Source: Hyphomicrobiales bacterium (GTDB taxonomy: Bacteria; Pseudomonadota; Alphaproteobacteria; Rhizobiales; Beijerinckiaceae). Taken from it: a stretch of DNA of 64,000 nucleotides. The DNA lies in contig JAIXSR010000034.1 in NCBI GenBank assembly GCA_027484605.1, positions 62,001-126,000 on the forward strand, written 5' to 3'. The notes below the pieces were generated by a model that saw only the letters and a program-made list of their open reading frames with translations, searched no databases and was not told the origin of the DNA. The translations under genes and the position numbers were made by a program. Below are positions 35,603 to 45,724 of this stretch, piece by piece (positions within the stretch are counted from its first letter, which is position 1; every line of letters begins with the position of its first letter).

Positions 35603-35812
35603 TTATTCGAGGTCGGTATCGAGGATCGCCATCTCGAAGAAATAGGACTTGTCGCCGTCCTCGTTGTCTTCGGAAACGATACCGATGAACTCGTCGCCGA
35701 TATAGACCTCGGCCGAATCCTTCTTCTTGGGGCGCGCAACGACACGGATCGCTGCATTCGCAAAGGTCCGCCGCAGATAGGTTTCCACCTTCTGGAGATC
35801 CGCCTTGTCCAT
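35603..35812 (-). CDS. DUF3126 family protein
   Basis: A 69-residue soluble protein beginning MDKADLQKVETYLRRTF and containing RPKKKDSAEVYIGDEFIG and SYFFEMAIL, the full DUF3126 pattern. The family is nearly confined to alphaproteobacteria and has no known function; it is frequently next to cysE, as here. The start at 35812 follows GAGGGG by 6 nt. Confidence 0.9.
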   Translation of the reverse strand: MDKADLQKVETYLRRTFANAAIRVVARPKKKDSAEVYIGDEFIGIVSEDNEDGDKSYFFEMAILDTDLE

Positions 35813-35945
35813 GAAATTCCCCTCGATCACTCACTGCCGGCCCGACACGGAATCACGGCGGGCACCCGGGCGGGACTTGCCATCTTGCCGGGGGAAGGAC
35901 AACCGGAAAAACGCATTCCGGCCGGGCCTTTCCCCGGTTGCGCGC

Positions 35946-36773
35946 TCAAATGCCGCTGTCGATCACCTGATCCATCGAGCGTGACGGCTCGGCACAGCCG
36001 GCCTCGCCGACCACGCGCGCGGGCACGCCGGCCACCGTCTTGCAGCTCGGAACGGCCTGCAGCACCACCGAGCCGGCCGCCACGCGGGCGCAATGCCCGA
36101 TCTCGATATTGCCGAGGATCTTCGCTCCCGCACCGATCAGCACGCCGCGCCGGATCTTGGGATGCCGGTCGCCATGCTCCTTGCCCGTCCCGCCCAGCGT
36201 CACGCCCTGGAGGATCGATACGTCATCCTCGATCACCGCGGTCTCGCCCACGACAAGCCCGGTCGCATGGTCGAGGAACACGCCCTTGCCCATCGGCACA
36301 GCCGGGTGGATGTCGGTCTGGAACACGGCAGAGGCGCGGCTCTGCAGATAGAGCGCGAAATCGCGCCGCCCGTTGGCCCAGAGCCAATGGGCGAGACGAT
36401 GCGTCTCGATGGCATGGAAGCCCTTGAAATACAGCACGGGCTCGATCACCCGCTCGCAGGCGGGATCGCGGTCGAGCACGGCCATGATGTCGGCGCGCAG
36501 GCTCTCGCGGAAGGCCGGCTGGGCCTCGACGAATTCGGCAAAGGCCTGCCGGATCAGGCTGGCGGAAAGATCCGTATGGTCGAGCCGTTCGGCAATCCGG
36601 TGCGCGACGGCCGCTTCCAGCGAACGCTGCTGCAGGATCGTCGCCAGCACCATCCCGGCAAGCGAGGGTTCGCCGGTGCGCACGGTTTCCGCCTCAAGGC
36701 GGAGCTGTGCCCAGACCGGATCGAGTTGGGCGAGGGACTGGACCCTCTCGGCAATGGCTTTGACCATCTTCAT
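35946..36773 (-). CDS. cysE: Serine O-acetyltransferase
   Basis: A 275-residue enzyme that acetylates serine for cysteine synthesis. The N-terminal helical domain (about 1-140) is followed by left-handed beta-helix repeats containing GKGVFLDHATGLVVGE and GVTLGGTGKEHGDRHPKIR, including the catalytic His and Asp. The C-terminal tail ends DQVIDSGI; the terminal Ile is the residue that docks into cysteine synthase. 134 bp before the DUF3126 gene on the same strand. Confidence 0.96.
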   Translation of the reverse strand: MKMVKAIAERVQSLAQLDPVWAQLRLEAETVRTGEPSLAGMVLATILQQRSLEAAVAHRIAERLDHTDLSASLIRQAFAEFVEAQPAFRESLRADIMAVLDRDPACERVIEPVLYFKGFHAIETHRLAHWLWANGRRDFALYLQSRASAVFQTDIHPAVPMGKGVFLDHATGLVVGETAVIEDDVSILQGVTLGGTGKEHGDRHPKIRRGVLIGAGAKILGNIEIGHCARVAAGSVVLQAVPSCKTVAGVPARVVGEAGCAEPSRSMDQVIDSGI

Positions 36774-36867
36774 GCCCTTTCAGCTGAGTTGCCGCCAAAT
36801 GTATCATTCCGGCGGAAAAAATCGACTGCCCCCCTCCGGCGGCGTCAACACGATTGCTTGAAGCCGC

Positions 36868-37641
36868 TCAGCCGGCCCGGATCCGCTCGAAAAAGCCGAG
36901 CACGGCCTGCCGGTGGGAGCGGTCCCCGACAGCGAGATTGTGGTCGCGCCCCTCGATGGCGAAGGCCTCGGCCGCCGGCATGAGCGCGACAAGGGGCTCT
37001 GGCGCACCGGCGATCGGATCCTGGGTGCCGACACAGACGATCGTCGGCGTGGCGATGCGGCCCACGGCTTCCGGCGTGAGCGCCTGCCGGGAGCCGCGGA
37101 TGCAGGCGGCCAGCGCCGCGAGATCCTGGCGGTTCCGCTCGGCGAAGCTGCGGAACATCTTCTGCGTCGGATCGGTGATCGCTTCCGGGTCGGGGCGCTC
37201 CAGCGCCTCGGCGATCCCGAGGGGAAGCCCGACACCGTCGACGAGATGGATGCCGAGCCCGCCAAGTGCAAGGCCATACAGGCGCTCCGGCGCCCTGAGG
37301 GCCATGAAGGCGGAGATCCGCGCACCCATCGAATAGCCCTGCAGGAAAGCGCGCTCGATCCCGAGATGGTCGAGCAACGCCAGCGCATCGGCAGCCATCC
37401 TGTCCGTATGGTAGGCCGCCGGCCCGGTCGGCTTGTCCGAGGCGCCATGCCCACGGTTCTCGATCGCGATCACCCGGTAGCCGGCATCGCCGAAGGTCTT
37501 GAACCAGCCCGGAAAATTCCAGTTCACCTCGATCGACGAGGCAAAGCCATGCACCAGCAGCACGGGGGTGTTGTGGCCGCCCGGGGCGGGTTCGTCGCGA
37601 TAGGCGAGCCGCAGCCCGTCGGCATGGAAATGATGCAGCAT
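36868..37641 (-). CDS. Alpha/beta-fold hydrolase
   Basis: 257 residues. The nucleophile elbow is GYSMGARIS (Ser about residue 98), the oxyanion loop is VHGFASS, and the terminal His sits in EGRDHNLAVGD. Probably a soluble esterase or lactonase; the substrate cannot be told. Single gene with no signal peptide. Confidence 0.87.
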   Translation of the reverse strand: MLHHFHADGLRLAYRDEPAPGGHNTPVLLVHGFASSIEVNWNFPGWFKTFGDAGYRVIAIENRGHGASDKPTGPAAYHTDRMAADALALLDHLGIERAFLQGYSMGARISAFMALRAPERLYGLALGGLGIHLVDGVGLPLGIAEALERPDPEAITDPTQKMFRSFAERNRQDLAALAACIRGSRQALTPEAVGRIATPTIVCVGTQDPIAGAPEPLVALMPAAEAFAIEGRDHNLAVGDRSHRQAVLGFFERIRAG

Positions 37642-37811
37642 GGCCTTCGCCTAGCCGCGTTTTCGGGCCCGCGCAACTCCGGGATGCAGGGGGATGGACC
37701 GGCAGGATCCGGAGGATGCCGGGATGTGAGGATGACTGGAAGTTTAGCTTGGCCGGAACGGGCAATCCCGCTATTCACAAGGGAGTTACGCCCGATCAGG
37801 AGAGACGCGCC

Positions 37812-38060
37812 ATGGCCGAGAAATCGGTGCCTCATTTCCAGAATTCCGCCGGCCTCCGGGACATCCGGGTCGGCGCGAGGGAATTCATGTGCATCGGCGC
37901 GCGCCCGCCCTTCGATCACCCGCATGTCTATCTCGATATGGGCTCGGACAGCGAGATCATCTGCCCCTATTGCTCGACGCTCTATCGCTTCGATGCGGCC
38001 CTCAAGGCCGGCACCTGCGCGCCGCCGGACGCCCTCTGGCAGGAACCGGACGCTGCCTGA
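37812..38060 (+). CDS. Zinc-finger protein (zf-CHCC, NDUFS6-like)
   Basis: 82 residues. One Cys-His-Cys-Cys site: Cys in FMCIGARPP, His in DHPHVYLD and the pair in ICPYCSTLYRF. This matches the bacterial relatives of the mitochondrial complex I subunit NDUFS6, common in alphaproteobacteria. A flavin monooxygenase gene starts 9 bp after its stop. The ATG at 37812 marks the start of homology. Confidence 0.88.
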   Translation: MAEKSVPHFQNSAGLRDIRVGAREFMCIGARPPFDHPHVYLDMGSDSEIICPYCSTLYRFDAALKAGTCAPPDALWQEPDAA

Positions 38061-38069
38061 GCCCTTCCC

Positions 38070-39311
38070 ATGCCCGAAGATCGAGAACGCCCCGACGCGA
38101 TTGAGGGCAAACCGCATGTCCTGATTGCCGGCGCCGGCATCGGCGGCCTTGCGGCGGCCCTTTTCGCGGCGCGGGCCGGCTGGCGCGTGACGCTGGCCGA
38201 TCGTGAACCGGCCCTGCAGGAAGCCGGGGCCGGCCTGCAGATCTCGCCCAATGCCGCCCGCCTGCTCCAGGGAATCGGCGTTCTCGAGGCCCTCGATGAC
38301 ATCGCCGTGGAGCCAAACGGCATCCTTGTCCATCGCGCGGCCGATGATCGCATCCTCGCCCATGCCCGGTTCGGCCCGCGGATGCTGGCGAAATTCGGGG
38401 CGCCCTTCCTGGTCGCCCATCGGGCGGATCTCCAGCGCGCCCTGCTCGACAAGGTCAATGCCCATGTCGCCATCACGCTCCGGCTGGGCCTTGCCTTGCA
38501 GGAAATCCACGAACGGCCGGACGTGATCGAGGCCGATTTCATCGCGGCCGGGGGCGAGACGGTCCGGATCGGCGCCGATCTCCTCGTCGGCGCGGACGGG
38601 CTCTGGTCCCGCGCGCGGAAGCTCTGCGGCCTGCCCTCGCCCTCGCGCTATTCCGGCAAGACCGCCTGGCGCACGCTGATCCCGCGCGAGGAAGCCCCCC
38701 TCTTCGCCCGCGAGCCGGATATTCATCTCTGGGTCGGCGCGAATGCCCATCTCGTCCATTACCCCGTCCGGGGCGGAGACGAGATCAATGTCGTCGCCAT
38801 CATCGAGGATGACTGGCGCGAGGAAGGCTGGTCGGCACCGGGCAATCCGGATGTGCTGGCCGCACGCTTCGCCGGCTGGCATGCGCGCGCCCGCAGCCTG
38901 ATCGCCGCCGCCGAGGGCTGGAAGCGCTGGGCGCTGGTCGACCGCGCGCCGGAGAGCCGCTGGTCCCGCGCCCGGATGACCCTTCTGGGCGATGCCGCCC
39001 ATCCGATGATGCCCTTCCTCGCCCAGGGGGCCAGCCAGGCCATCGAGGATGCGGCCTGCCTCGGCTCGCTGCTGTCCGGTGCCGGGGCCGATCCGGCTTC
39101 GCTGGCGGCGGCCCTCGCCCGCTATGACCGGCTGCGCATTCCGCGGACGGCGCGGATCCAGAATGCGGCGCGCAGCCAGGGCCGGCTCTATCATGCCACC
39201 GGCCTGCAGGCCCGCCTGCGCGACGCCGCCCTGTCCGTCCTGCCGGGCGATGCCCCGCTCGAACGCTTCGGCTGGATCTACCGGCACGATGCCCGCGTCC
39301 CGGGAGCCTGA
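38070..39311 (+). CDS. FAD-dependent monooxygenase (UbiH/salicylate-hydroxylase type)
   Basis: 413 residues. The FAD Rossmann motif is IAGAGIGGLAAALFAARAG (about 17-35), the second FAD motif is ARMTLLGDAAHPMMPFLAQG (about 305-325), and a DG-type motif is VGADGLWSRAR. A class A aromatic hydroxylase using NAD(P)H; the substrate is unknown. In an apparent operon: 9 bp after the zinc-finger gene and one base before the DMT exporter. Confidence 0.9.
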   Translation: MPEDRERPDAIEGKPHVLIAGAGIGGLAAALFAARAGWRVTLADREPALQEAGAGLQISPNAARLLQGIGVLEALDDIAVEPNGILVHRAADDRILAHARFGPRMLAKFGAPFLVAHRADLQRALLDKVNAHVAITLRLGLALQEIHERPDVIEADFIAAGGETVRIGADLLVGADGLWSRARKLCGLPSPSRYSGKTAWRTLIPREEAPLFAREPDIHLWVGANAHLVHYPVRGGDEINVVAIIEDDWREEGWSAPGNPDVLAARFAGWHARARSLIAAAEGWKRWALVDRAPESRWSRARMTLLGDAAHPMMPFLAQGASQAIEDAACLGSLLSGAGADPASLAAALARYDRLRIPRTARIQNAARSQGRLYHATGLQARLRDAALSVLPGDAPLERFGWIYRHDARVPGA

Positions 39312-39312
39312 C

Positions 39313-40239
39313 ATGACGGAAGGATCGGGCGCACCCGGACAGACGGCGGAACAGATCCGGGAACGCCAGAACCGCATGAAGGCCATCCTGCTGATCCTGC
39401 TGGCCTTTGCCTGCTTCTCCGCGCTGGATGCCACGGCGAAATGGCTCTCGCCCCGGATCGGCGTGGTCGAGACGACCTGGGCCCGCTATCTCTCCAGTTT
39501 CCTGATCGTCTCGGTTTTCCTCAACCCATGGTCGAAGCCCGGGCTGATGCGCACCAGCCGGCCGATGCTGCAGGCCATCCGTTCGGCCACCCTGCTGGTC
39601 TCGACGGTACTGAACTTCATCGCCCTCCAATATCTGCAACTGGCGGAAACCACGACGATCCTGTTCCTGCAGCCCCTTCTGGTGGCCCTGCTCTCCGGCC
39701 CGCTCCTCGGCGAATGGGCCGGCCCGCGGCGCCTCGTCGCCATCGGCGTGGGCTTCATCGGCGTGCTGCTGATCACCCGCCCCGGCGCGGGCGGCATCCA
39801 CTGGGCCGCCATCTTCTCCTTCCTCGGCGTGGGCGCCTATGCCGCCTATTCGATGATCACGCGCGTGCTGGCGGCGCATGATTCCTCCGAAACCACCATG
39901 TTCTACTCGGCCATTGCCGGCGTGGTCGTGCTGACGCCGATCATCCCCTTCATCTGGCGCATGCCGGCCGACGGACTGACGCTGGCGCTGATGGTGCTTG
40001 TCGGGTTCTGGGGCGCGCTCGGGCACTGGCTGCTTATCCTCGCCCACCGGCATGCCTCCGCCGCCACGCTCGCGCCGTTCCTCTACACGCAGATCATCTG
40101 GATGATCGGGCTTGGCTATTTCGTTTTCGGCGACCTGCCCGACATCTGGACCCTGGCCGGCGCCAGCATCGTCATCATGTCCGGCATCTACCTGTTCCAT
40201 CGCGAGCGCGTGCGCCGCGTGACGCCTGGCGGGCCGTAA
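39313..40239 (+). CDS. DMT-superfamily (EamA) transporter
   Basis: 308 residues with ten predicted membrane segments in two EamA repeats (about 22-155 and 165-300). PLLGEWAGPRRLVAIGVGFIG is a typical first-repeat end. Such proteins export small metabolites or amino-acid derivatives. It starts immediately after the monooxygenase stop, so the two may share a substrate or product. Confidence 0.9.
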   Translation: MTEGSGAPGQTAEQIRERQNRMKAILLILLAFACFSALDATAKWLSPRIGVVETTWARYLSSFLIVSVFLNPWSKPGLMRTSRPMLQAIRSATLLVSTVLNFIALQYLQLAETTTILFLQPLLVALLSGPLLGEWAGPRRLVAIGVGFIGVLLITRPGAGGIHWAAIFSFLGVGAYAAYSMITRVLAAHDSSETTMFYSAIAGVVVLTPIIPFIWRMPADGLTLALMVLVGFWGALGHWLLILAHRHASAATLAPFLYTQIIWMIGLGYFVFGDLPDIWTLAGASIVIMSGIYLFHRERVRRVTPGGP

Positions 40240-40474
40240 ACATTCTGATTCACGAAATTTAAGTCAAAATGGCTGAATTCGCCCGATTTTGTAGGCATTC
40301 AGGACTGCAACTCTATCAGCTCCACGAAGTGTTAACGGCAGCATGCCTAGCGTGATCGTGTGGCATCGGAACGGCACGTCCGGATCCTGTGCCCGTGACG
40401 ACAAGCCTGCAATGAATGCCTCGAATACCCGGCGTCAGAAGAACGCGCCGTCCACGACCCAGAAGGGAGCCGTC

Positions 40475-40756
40475 ATGTCCGACAAACGCCGCGAACCCCG
40501 CAACACGTGCTATCTCCGCGCCGAGATCTACACCAGCACGGATGCTGCACCGCTGATCGCCGAAGCGCATGATATCTCGGACCATGGCATGCGGCTCAAG
40601 GTGCTGAATGCCCGGACGCTCCCGAACAAGTTCATGGTCTCGATCCCCCGGCGCCATATCCGGGAAATGGTCGAGGTCCGGCGCCGCAGCGAAGGCGAGG
40701 TCGGCGTCCTGATCCAGACGGTGGACCTGCCCAAGGCCGTTCGCAGCAGCCGCTGA
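40475..40756 (+). CDS. PilZ-domain protein
   Basis: A 93-residue single PilZ domain. The RxxxR-type element is in KRREPRNTCYLRAE, and the second motif is HDISDHGMRLKV (Asp-x-Ser-x-x-Gly). Expected to bind c-di-GMP. AAGGGAG lies 6-7 nt before the start at 40475. The 235-bp upstream gap is AT-rich (40240-40340) and includes one TTAAC half-site. Confidence 0.85.
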   Translation: MSDKRREPRNTCYLRAEIYTSTDAAPLIAEAHDISDHGMRLKVLNARTLPNKFMVSIPRRHIREMVEVRRRSEGEVGVLIQTVDLPKAVRSSR

Positions 40757-40770
40757 CCGACAACCCTGCT

Positions 40771-40856
40771 GGTGCGGACGGCGGGGCTCGAACCCGCACG
40801 GCCTTGCGGCCGAGAGATTTTAAGTCTCTTGCGTCTACCGGTTTCGCCACGTCCGC
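40771..40856 (-). tRNA. tRNA-Leu (anticodon UAA)
   Basis: Read leftward it folds as a class II tRNA: acceptor GCGGACG / CGTCCGC, anticodon stem AGAGA / TCTCT with loop CTTAAAA (anticodon TAA), a long variable arm CGGCCGCAAGGCCG, and T-arm GCGGGTTCGAACCCCGC. The CCA end is encoded (40771-40773). Reads UUA and UUG codons, which are rare in this GC-rich genome. Confidence 0.97.
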
Positions 40857-40904
40857 GCCGCGCCCGGTATAGTGGAGCCGGGCGCATCCGCAAGGCAATC
40901 CGCC

Positions 40905-42494
40905 TCAGATCATCGCGCGCATGGTCCGCGCCAGTTCCGCCGTCCCCACATAATCGACCTTGCCCGAGCCGAGCACCGGCACCGCCGTCACCACAAGGAT
41001 GGCCCGCGGCATGAAAAGCTCGCTGATCCCCTCCTGCCGGCCATGCGCCAGCAGGGCGGCCCGGTCGGCATCCGGCCGGTCGGTGACCAGCACGATCTGC
41101 TCGCCCTTCTTGGCATCCGGCAGCGTGACGGCGACATGGGTCGCATCCGGCCAGAGCGCGGCAGCCTGGGCCTCGATCGCGGCCAGGGAAACCATCTCCC
41201 CGCCGATCTTGGCGAAACGCTTCGCCCGGCCGCGGATGATGATCTCGCCCGCGGCGCCGATCCCCACGATATCGCCGGTATCATGCCATTCGGAAGGGCG
41301 CGGCTGCAGCCGGCCCGGCTCCGAGGGCAGCATGTAGCCGAGCATCACATTGCCGCCGCGCACATGCAGCCGCCCGCCTTCCTCGATCCCCTCGACCTTC
41401 TCGAGCCGCCACTGGATGGCCGGGAGCGGCAGGCCGACCGAACCCGGCAGGTTGTTGCGCGGATGATTGCACGCGACGACCGGCGAGCATTCGGTGCAGC
41501 CATAGCCTTCGACGATCGCAGCCGGCAGATGGGACCAGAGCCGCCGCGTCTCGTCTTTCACCTTCTCCGCGCCGGAGATGACCAGCCGCAGCCCCTCGAG
41601 ATCACCCGCATCCGCCGCACGGATATAGCCGAGCAGGAACGTATCCGTGCCGAAGAGCAGGGTAGAGCGCGTCTCGCCGACAAGGCGGGGCACCTGCTTG
41701 AAATGCAGCGGCGAGGGATAGAGCACGATCTTGTAGCCGGAGAGCAACCCGAACAGGGTTCCCGCCGTCAGCCCGAAGGAATGGAAGGCCGGAAGCGGGT
41801 TGAACACCACCTCGCGGGTCAGGAAATCCGCGCCATAGGCGGCGATCTGCTGCGCATTGGCGATCAGGTTCGCATGCGAAAGCACCACGCCCTTGGGTTC
41901 GCCTTCGGAGCCGGAGGTGAAGAGGATCACCGCCGTATCATCCGGGCCTTTCGTGCAGGAGCGCGCGGCAAACCCGGCGAGGCGGCTGCGGATCAGCCCG
42001 CCGATCTTGGCCGCGAGGCCGATACCCTTGCGGATATCCTCGAGATAGACGATCCGGCATTGCTCGCCGAGCCCGGCAACCAGTTCGTCCAGCTTGGCCG
42101 TGTCGACGAAACGGCGCGAGGTGACGATCGTGCCGAGTTCGGCCGTCCGGCAGGCGGAACGGAGGTTCTTCAGCCCGGCCGTGAAATTGAGCATGACCGG
42201 CACGCGGCCCTCGAACCACAGGCCGAACAACGTCACCACCATGCCGTTGACATTCGGCAGCAGGACGCCGATCCGACCGCCTTTCGGGGCGAAGGGCGAG
42301 AGCATGCGCCCGAGGATCAGCGCCCCGAGGACCAGCCGGTCGAAGCTGAGCGGCTGCCGCTCGGGATCTTCGAGCGCTTCCGCCGCCCCGCCGACTTTCC
42401 GCCGGGCGGCAAGCAGCGCCTCCGGCAGCGATCGGAACCGTTGAAAATGCGCATCCTTCCCCTGCCCTTCGGCAAGGATATCCCGGTCCAGCAT
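40905..42494 (-). CDS. AMP-binding acyl-CoA / acyl-ACP synthetase
   Basis: A 529-residue ANL-superfamily ligase. Motifs are VILFTSGSEGEPKGVVLSH (phosphate loop), EGYGCTECSP and EWHDTGDIVG, then the C-terminal Lys segment GSGKVDY. It resembles the ligase half of the bifunctional Aas acyltransferase, without the acyltransferase half. It would activate fatty acids, perhaps for lipid repair. Last gene of the FkbM-cinA-gpt run, 52 bp after gpt. Confidence 0.88.
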   Translation of the reverse strand: MLDRDILAEGQGKDAHFQRFRSLPEALLAARRKVGGAAEALEDPERQPLSFDRLVLGALILGRMLSPFAPKGGRIGVLLPNVNGMVVTLFGLWFEGRVPVMLNFTAGLKNLRSACRTAELGTIVTSRRFVDTAKLDELVAGLGEQCRIVYLEDIRKGIGLAAKIGGLIRSRLAGFAARSCTKGPDDTAVILFTSGSEGEPKGVVLSHANLIANAQQIAAYGADFLTREVVFNPLPAFHSFGLTAGTLFGLLSGYKIVLYPSPLHFKQVPRLVGETRSTLLFGTDTFLLGYIRAADAGDLEGLRLVISGAEKVKDETRRLWSHLPAAIVEGYGCTECSPVVACNHPRNNLPGSVGLPLPAIQWRLEKVEGIEEGGRLHVRGGNVMLGYMLPSEPGRLQPRPSEWHDTGDIVGIGAAGEIIIRGRAKRFAKIGGEMVSLAAIEAQAAALWPDATHVAVTLPDAKKGEQIVLVTDRPDADRAALLAHGRQEGISELFMPRAILVVTAVPVLGSGKVDYVGTAELARTMRAMI

Positions 42495-42546
42495 GCTTCC
42501 CCCCTTTTTTTGGAGGATCATGCCGGCCCGGTCCCGGCTTGTCCAC

Positions 42547-43062
42547 TCAGCCGCTGGCGCCGTCGGCAATCGGCGGCAGGAAGGCGTAACCCATATCCCA
42601 GGGGAAATAGATCCAGGTATCCTGGCTGACCTCGGTCACGAAGGTATCGACCAGCGGCCGGCCCTGCGGCTTGGCATAGACGGTGGCGACATGGGCCTTG
42701 GGCAGCATGTCGCGCACGACGCGCGCGGTCTTGCCGGTATCGACGAGATCATCGATCACCAGCACGCCCTTGCCGCCATCGGTTCCCGAGACAACGCTGT
42801 CGATGCCCTTGATGACCTCGAGGCCGCCCTGTTCGGTATAGCCGTGATACGAGGCGATGCAGACCGTCTCGATCATCCGGATTTCCAGTTCGCGCGCCAC
42901 GATCGCCGCCGGCACCAGCCCGCCACGCGTGATGCAGACGATGGATTCGAAGGGGCCCGAACCGGCAAGGCGCCAGGCGAGGGCGCGGGCATCGCGGTGG
43001 AACTGGTCCCAGGAAACCGGGAAGGCCTTGGCCGGCAAGGCTTTGGGTGCGGGTTGCTGCAT
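42547..43062 (-). CDS. gpt: Xanthine phosphoribosyltransferase
   Basis: A 171-residue purine-salvage enzyme. The PRPP loop is [19 protein letters not shown], and [19 protein letters not shown] carries the N-terminal type I PRTase signature. It converts xanthine or guanine to XMP or GMP. GGGGAGG precedes the start by 7 nt. Lies 35 bp after the cinA-like gene. Confidence 0.93.
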   Translation of the reverse strand: MQQPAPKALPAKAFPVSWDQFHRDARALAWRLAGSGPFESIVCITRGGLVPAAIVARELEIRMIETVCIASYHGYTEQGGLEVIKGIDSVVSGTDGGKGVLVIDDLVDTGKTARVVRDMLPKAHVATVYAKPQGRPLVDTFVTEVSQDTWIYFPWDMGYAFLPPIADGASG

Positions 43063-43097
43063 GGGATCCTCCCCTGTTCTGTTTCTCTTTTTTCGTA

Positions 43098-43844
43098 TCA
43101 GATCGGTGCGGAATCGGCGCGCAGCCGGGCCAGCAGCGCCATCACATCCTGTTCCGCCAGCGCCAAGAGCCCCGCCTCGCGGGCGCGCAGCACGATCTGG
43201 TTGCGGAAGCTGCCCTGCGTGAAGGACGGATAGGATCCGATGCTCACCCCGGGATGCAGCCTGGCAATCTCGCCGAGTGCCGTGCCATAGATCCCCTCGG
43301 GCAGGCCGCCGGCATCGAGCGTCACCACCTGCATCCTGACCCCCGTCCGCAGGCGGGGGGCGACATTGTCGAGCATGGCCTGCATGATCGAGGGCACGCC
43401 GGCCATGACGATGACATTGCCGATCTGGAATCCCGGCGCCTTCGAGATCGGGTTCTCGATCAGCTCCGCGCCGGCGGGAATGCGGGCCATCCGGAGCCGG
43501 GCCTCGTTGAGATCCCCCTCGACATAGCGCTCGCGCAGCATGGCCACGGCGCGCGGATCATGGTCGATCGGCACGCCGCAGGCCCTGGCCACGCAATCGG
43601 CCGTGATGTCATCATGCGTCGGCCCGATGCCGCCGGTCGTGAAGAGATAGCTGTAGCGGTCCTTCAGCACCCGGATCGCGGTGACGATCTCCGCCTCGAT
43701 ATCCGGCACCACGCGGACCTCGCGCAGGTCGATGCCGATCGCCGTCAGATATTCGGCGATATAGCCGATATTCTTGTCCTTGGTCCGGCCGGACAGGATC
43801 TCGTCGCCGATGACCAGGAGGGCGGCCGTGACCGGATCGCTCAT
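43098..43844 (-). CDS. CinA N-terminal (molybdopterin-binding) family protein
   Basis: A 248-residue MoCF-fold protein: [14 protein letters not shown] at the start and [14 protein letters not shown] (about 72-85). It lacks the C-terminal deamidase domain of full CinA, a common alphaproteobacterial form. Suggested roles include ADP-ribose or NMN-linked metabolism. Its start overlaps the FkbM stop by 4 nt (ATGA). Confidence 0.9.
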   Translation of the reverse strand: MSDPVTAALLVIGDEILSGRTKDKNIGYIAEYLTAIGIDLREVRVVPDIEAEIVTAIRVLKDRYSYLFTTGGIGPTHDDITADCVARACGVPIDHDPRAVAMLRERYVEGDLNEARLRMARIPAGAELIENPISKAPGFQIGNVIVMAGVPSIMQAMLDNVAPRLRTGVRMQVVTLDAGGLPEGIYGTALGEIARLHPGVSIGSYPSFTQGSFRNQIVLRAREAGLLALAEQDVMALLARLRADSAPI

Positions 43845-44689
43845 GCCTTCAGCTCCAGCAGATGGTTGTTCCGCGTACCGCCGATCGGGGCATAGCCGCG
43901 CTCGGCGAGGTAGGCGAGCAGGTCGAAGCTCCAGCGGTCCTCGCCCCGCTCGACAATGATCAGCCTGGGCCAGAGCGCGGCCGGCGCCTCGCCGAAAAAC
44001 TGCTTGAGGATCATGTCCTCGGCGCCCTCCACATCGAGCTTCACCGCATCGATATGGCCGAACCCCTCCTCCTGCACGATACCGAGCAGCGTGCGGGCCG
44101 GCACCCGGACCTGCCGCGCATGGTCGGCGCTGACAATCTTCACGCTGGCCTCGCCCTTGTTGCGCGGATCGAGGAACAGGGTGATCTCGCCGTCGCGGTC
44201 AGCCACGGCCACGGCCAGCGCCTTGACGGTCCCGAACGGGTTGGCGCGGATATTGTAGATCAGCCGCTCGAAGACTTCCGGCTGCGGCTCGAAGGCGAGA
44301 ATGCGCGCCCGCGCCCCGGCCTGGGCCGCGACGGCCAGCGCATAGCCGCCGATATTGGCGCCGATATCGAGGAAGACGAAATCGGGATGGAGCCGCGAGA
44401 CGAGGAGCTTGCGTTCCGTTTCGTCGAAATCGCGCGGGGCGAAGAGGATCCGTTTCTCGCAGACATTGTTGTAGGGGTAGAGACGGAACCGTGCGCCGAG
44501 GGATTCCGCATCGACCGGCCGGCCATTGAGCCGCGAGATCGCGATGCGCCGGAGCAGGAAGCCCACGCGCTTGCCGAGCCAGTTCGCCGGCATGCTGCGC
44601 GTCCAGCTGAGGAGCGTCGCCACGAGGCCGCGGGCGGCGAAGGCGCCGAATTCGGAGGGCCCGGTTTCGGATGGGATGCGATCTGTCAT
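43841..44689 (-). CDS. FkbM-family methyltransferase
   Basis: 282 residues. The SAM-binding motif is VFLDIGANIGGYALAVAAQ (about 103-121), followed by ILAFEPQPEVFERL and KLDVEGAEDMIL, which are characteristic of FkbM methyltransferases acting on sugars or secondary metabolites. The first gene of a leftward operon (FkbM, cinA, gpt, AMP-ligase), divergent from map. The start at 44689 was chosen where homology begins; the much longer frame overlaps map. Confidence 0.88.
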   Translation of the reverse strand: MTDRIPSETGPSEFGAFAARGLVATLLSWTRSMPANWLGKRVGFLLRRIAISRLNGRPVDAESLGARFRLYPYNNVCEKRILFAPRDFDETERKLLVSRLHPDFVFLDIGANIGGYALAVAAQAGARARILAFEPQPEVFERLIYNIRANPFGTVKALAVAVADRDGEITLFLDPRNKGEASVKIVSADHARQVRVPARTLLGIVQEEGFGHIDAVKLDVEGAEDMILKQFFGEAPAALWPRLIIVERGEDRWSFDLLAYLAERGYAPIGGTRNNHLLELKA

Positions 44690-44878
44690 GATGGCCGTCC
44701 TTAGCGAGCCTTCCGCAAAAAAGCGAGAGCGGAAAGCGCAATGCCACCCTGACGCGAAGCGCGCGCGGTGGATTTCGTTTTCACAACCCCTGCCCTCTTG
44801 GATCGGCGGACGAGTCCCGCTACATCTCGCGCCTGTCGCGGCTCCCTCCGGAGCGCGCCATTCGGGAACGCCACGCGC

Positions 44879-45724
44879 ATGAACCTGCAAGCCGTCGAAG
44901 AGCCGGTCCGCCGGCAACCGGGCACGATCAAGCTGCATGGGCCGGAAGCCTTCGCCGCGATGCGCAAGGCCGGGCAGCTCACGGCAGAGGCGCTCGACAT
45001 GCTGGTCGGCATGGTCCGGCCGGGCGTGACGACCGATGCGATCGACCGTGCGGTGTTCGAATTCGCCATGGATCACGGCGCCTTCCCGGCCACGCTCTGT
45101 TATCACGGCTATCCGCGTTCCTGCTGCACCTCGATCAACCATGTCGTCTGCCACGGCATCCCCGCGGACAAGCCGCTGCGCGACGGCGATATCGTCAATA
45201 TCGACGTGACCCTGATCGTCGATGGCTGGCACGGCGATTCCAGCCGCATGTATGGCGTGGGCGATGTGCCCCGCCGCGCCATGCGGCTGCTCGAGATCAC
45301 CCATGAATGCCTTGAGCGCGGCATCGCCGCCGTCCGCCCCGGCAACACGACCGGCCATATCGGCGCGGCGATCCAGCAATTCGCCGAGGCCGAGCGCTGC
45401 TCTGTCGTGCGGGATTTCTGCGGCCACGGGCTCGGCCTGCTCTTCCATGACGAGCCGAACATCCTGCATTACGGCCGCGCCGGCGAAGGCGTGCTCCTCA
45501 AGCCGGGAATGATCTTCACCATCGAGCCGATGATCAATCTCGGCCGCCCGCATGTGAAGATCCTGTCGGATGGCTGGACCGCCGTCACCCGCGACCGCTC
45601 GCTCTCGGCCCAGTTCGAGCATACGATCGGCGTCACGGAGACCGGCGTCGAGATCTTCACCCGGTCGCCCAAGGGCCTCGATTTTCCGGACCGCCCTGGG
45701 GCGCCCCTGCCCGCCATCCTATGA
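44879..45724 (+). CDS. map: Type I methionine aminopeptidase
   Basis: A 281-residue cytoplasmic metalloenzyme removing N-terminal Met. Metal ligands are in [10 protein letters not shown] (Asp), [10 protein letters not shown] (Asp), [10 protein letters not shown] (His) and [10 protein letters not shown] (Glu). The start at 44879 (MNLQAVEEP) removes an unsupported 37-residue extension. The stop overlaps the radC start by 4 nt, a neighbour pair conserved in rhizobia. Confidence 0.95.
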   Translation: MNLQAVEEPVRRQPGTIKLHGPEAFAAMRKAGQLTAEALDMLVGMVRPGVTTDAIDRAVFEFAMDHGAFPATLCYHGYPRSCCTSINHVVCHGIPADKPLRDGDIVNIDVTLIVDGWHGDSSRMYGVGDVPRRAMRLLEITHECLERGIAAVRPGNTTGHIGAAIQQFAEAERCSVVRDFCGHGLGLLFHDEPNILHYGRAGEGVLLKPGMIFTIEPMINLGRPHVKILSDGWTAVTRDRSLSAQFEHTIGVTETGVEIFTRSPKGLDFPDRPGAPLPAIL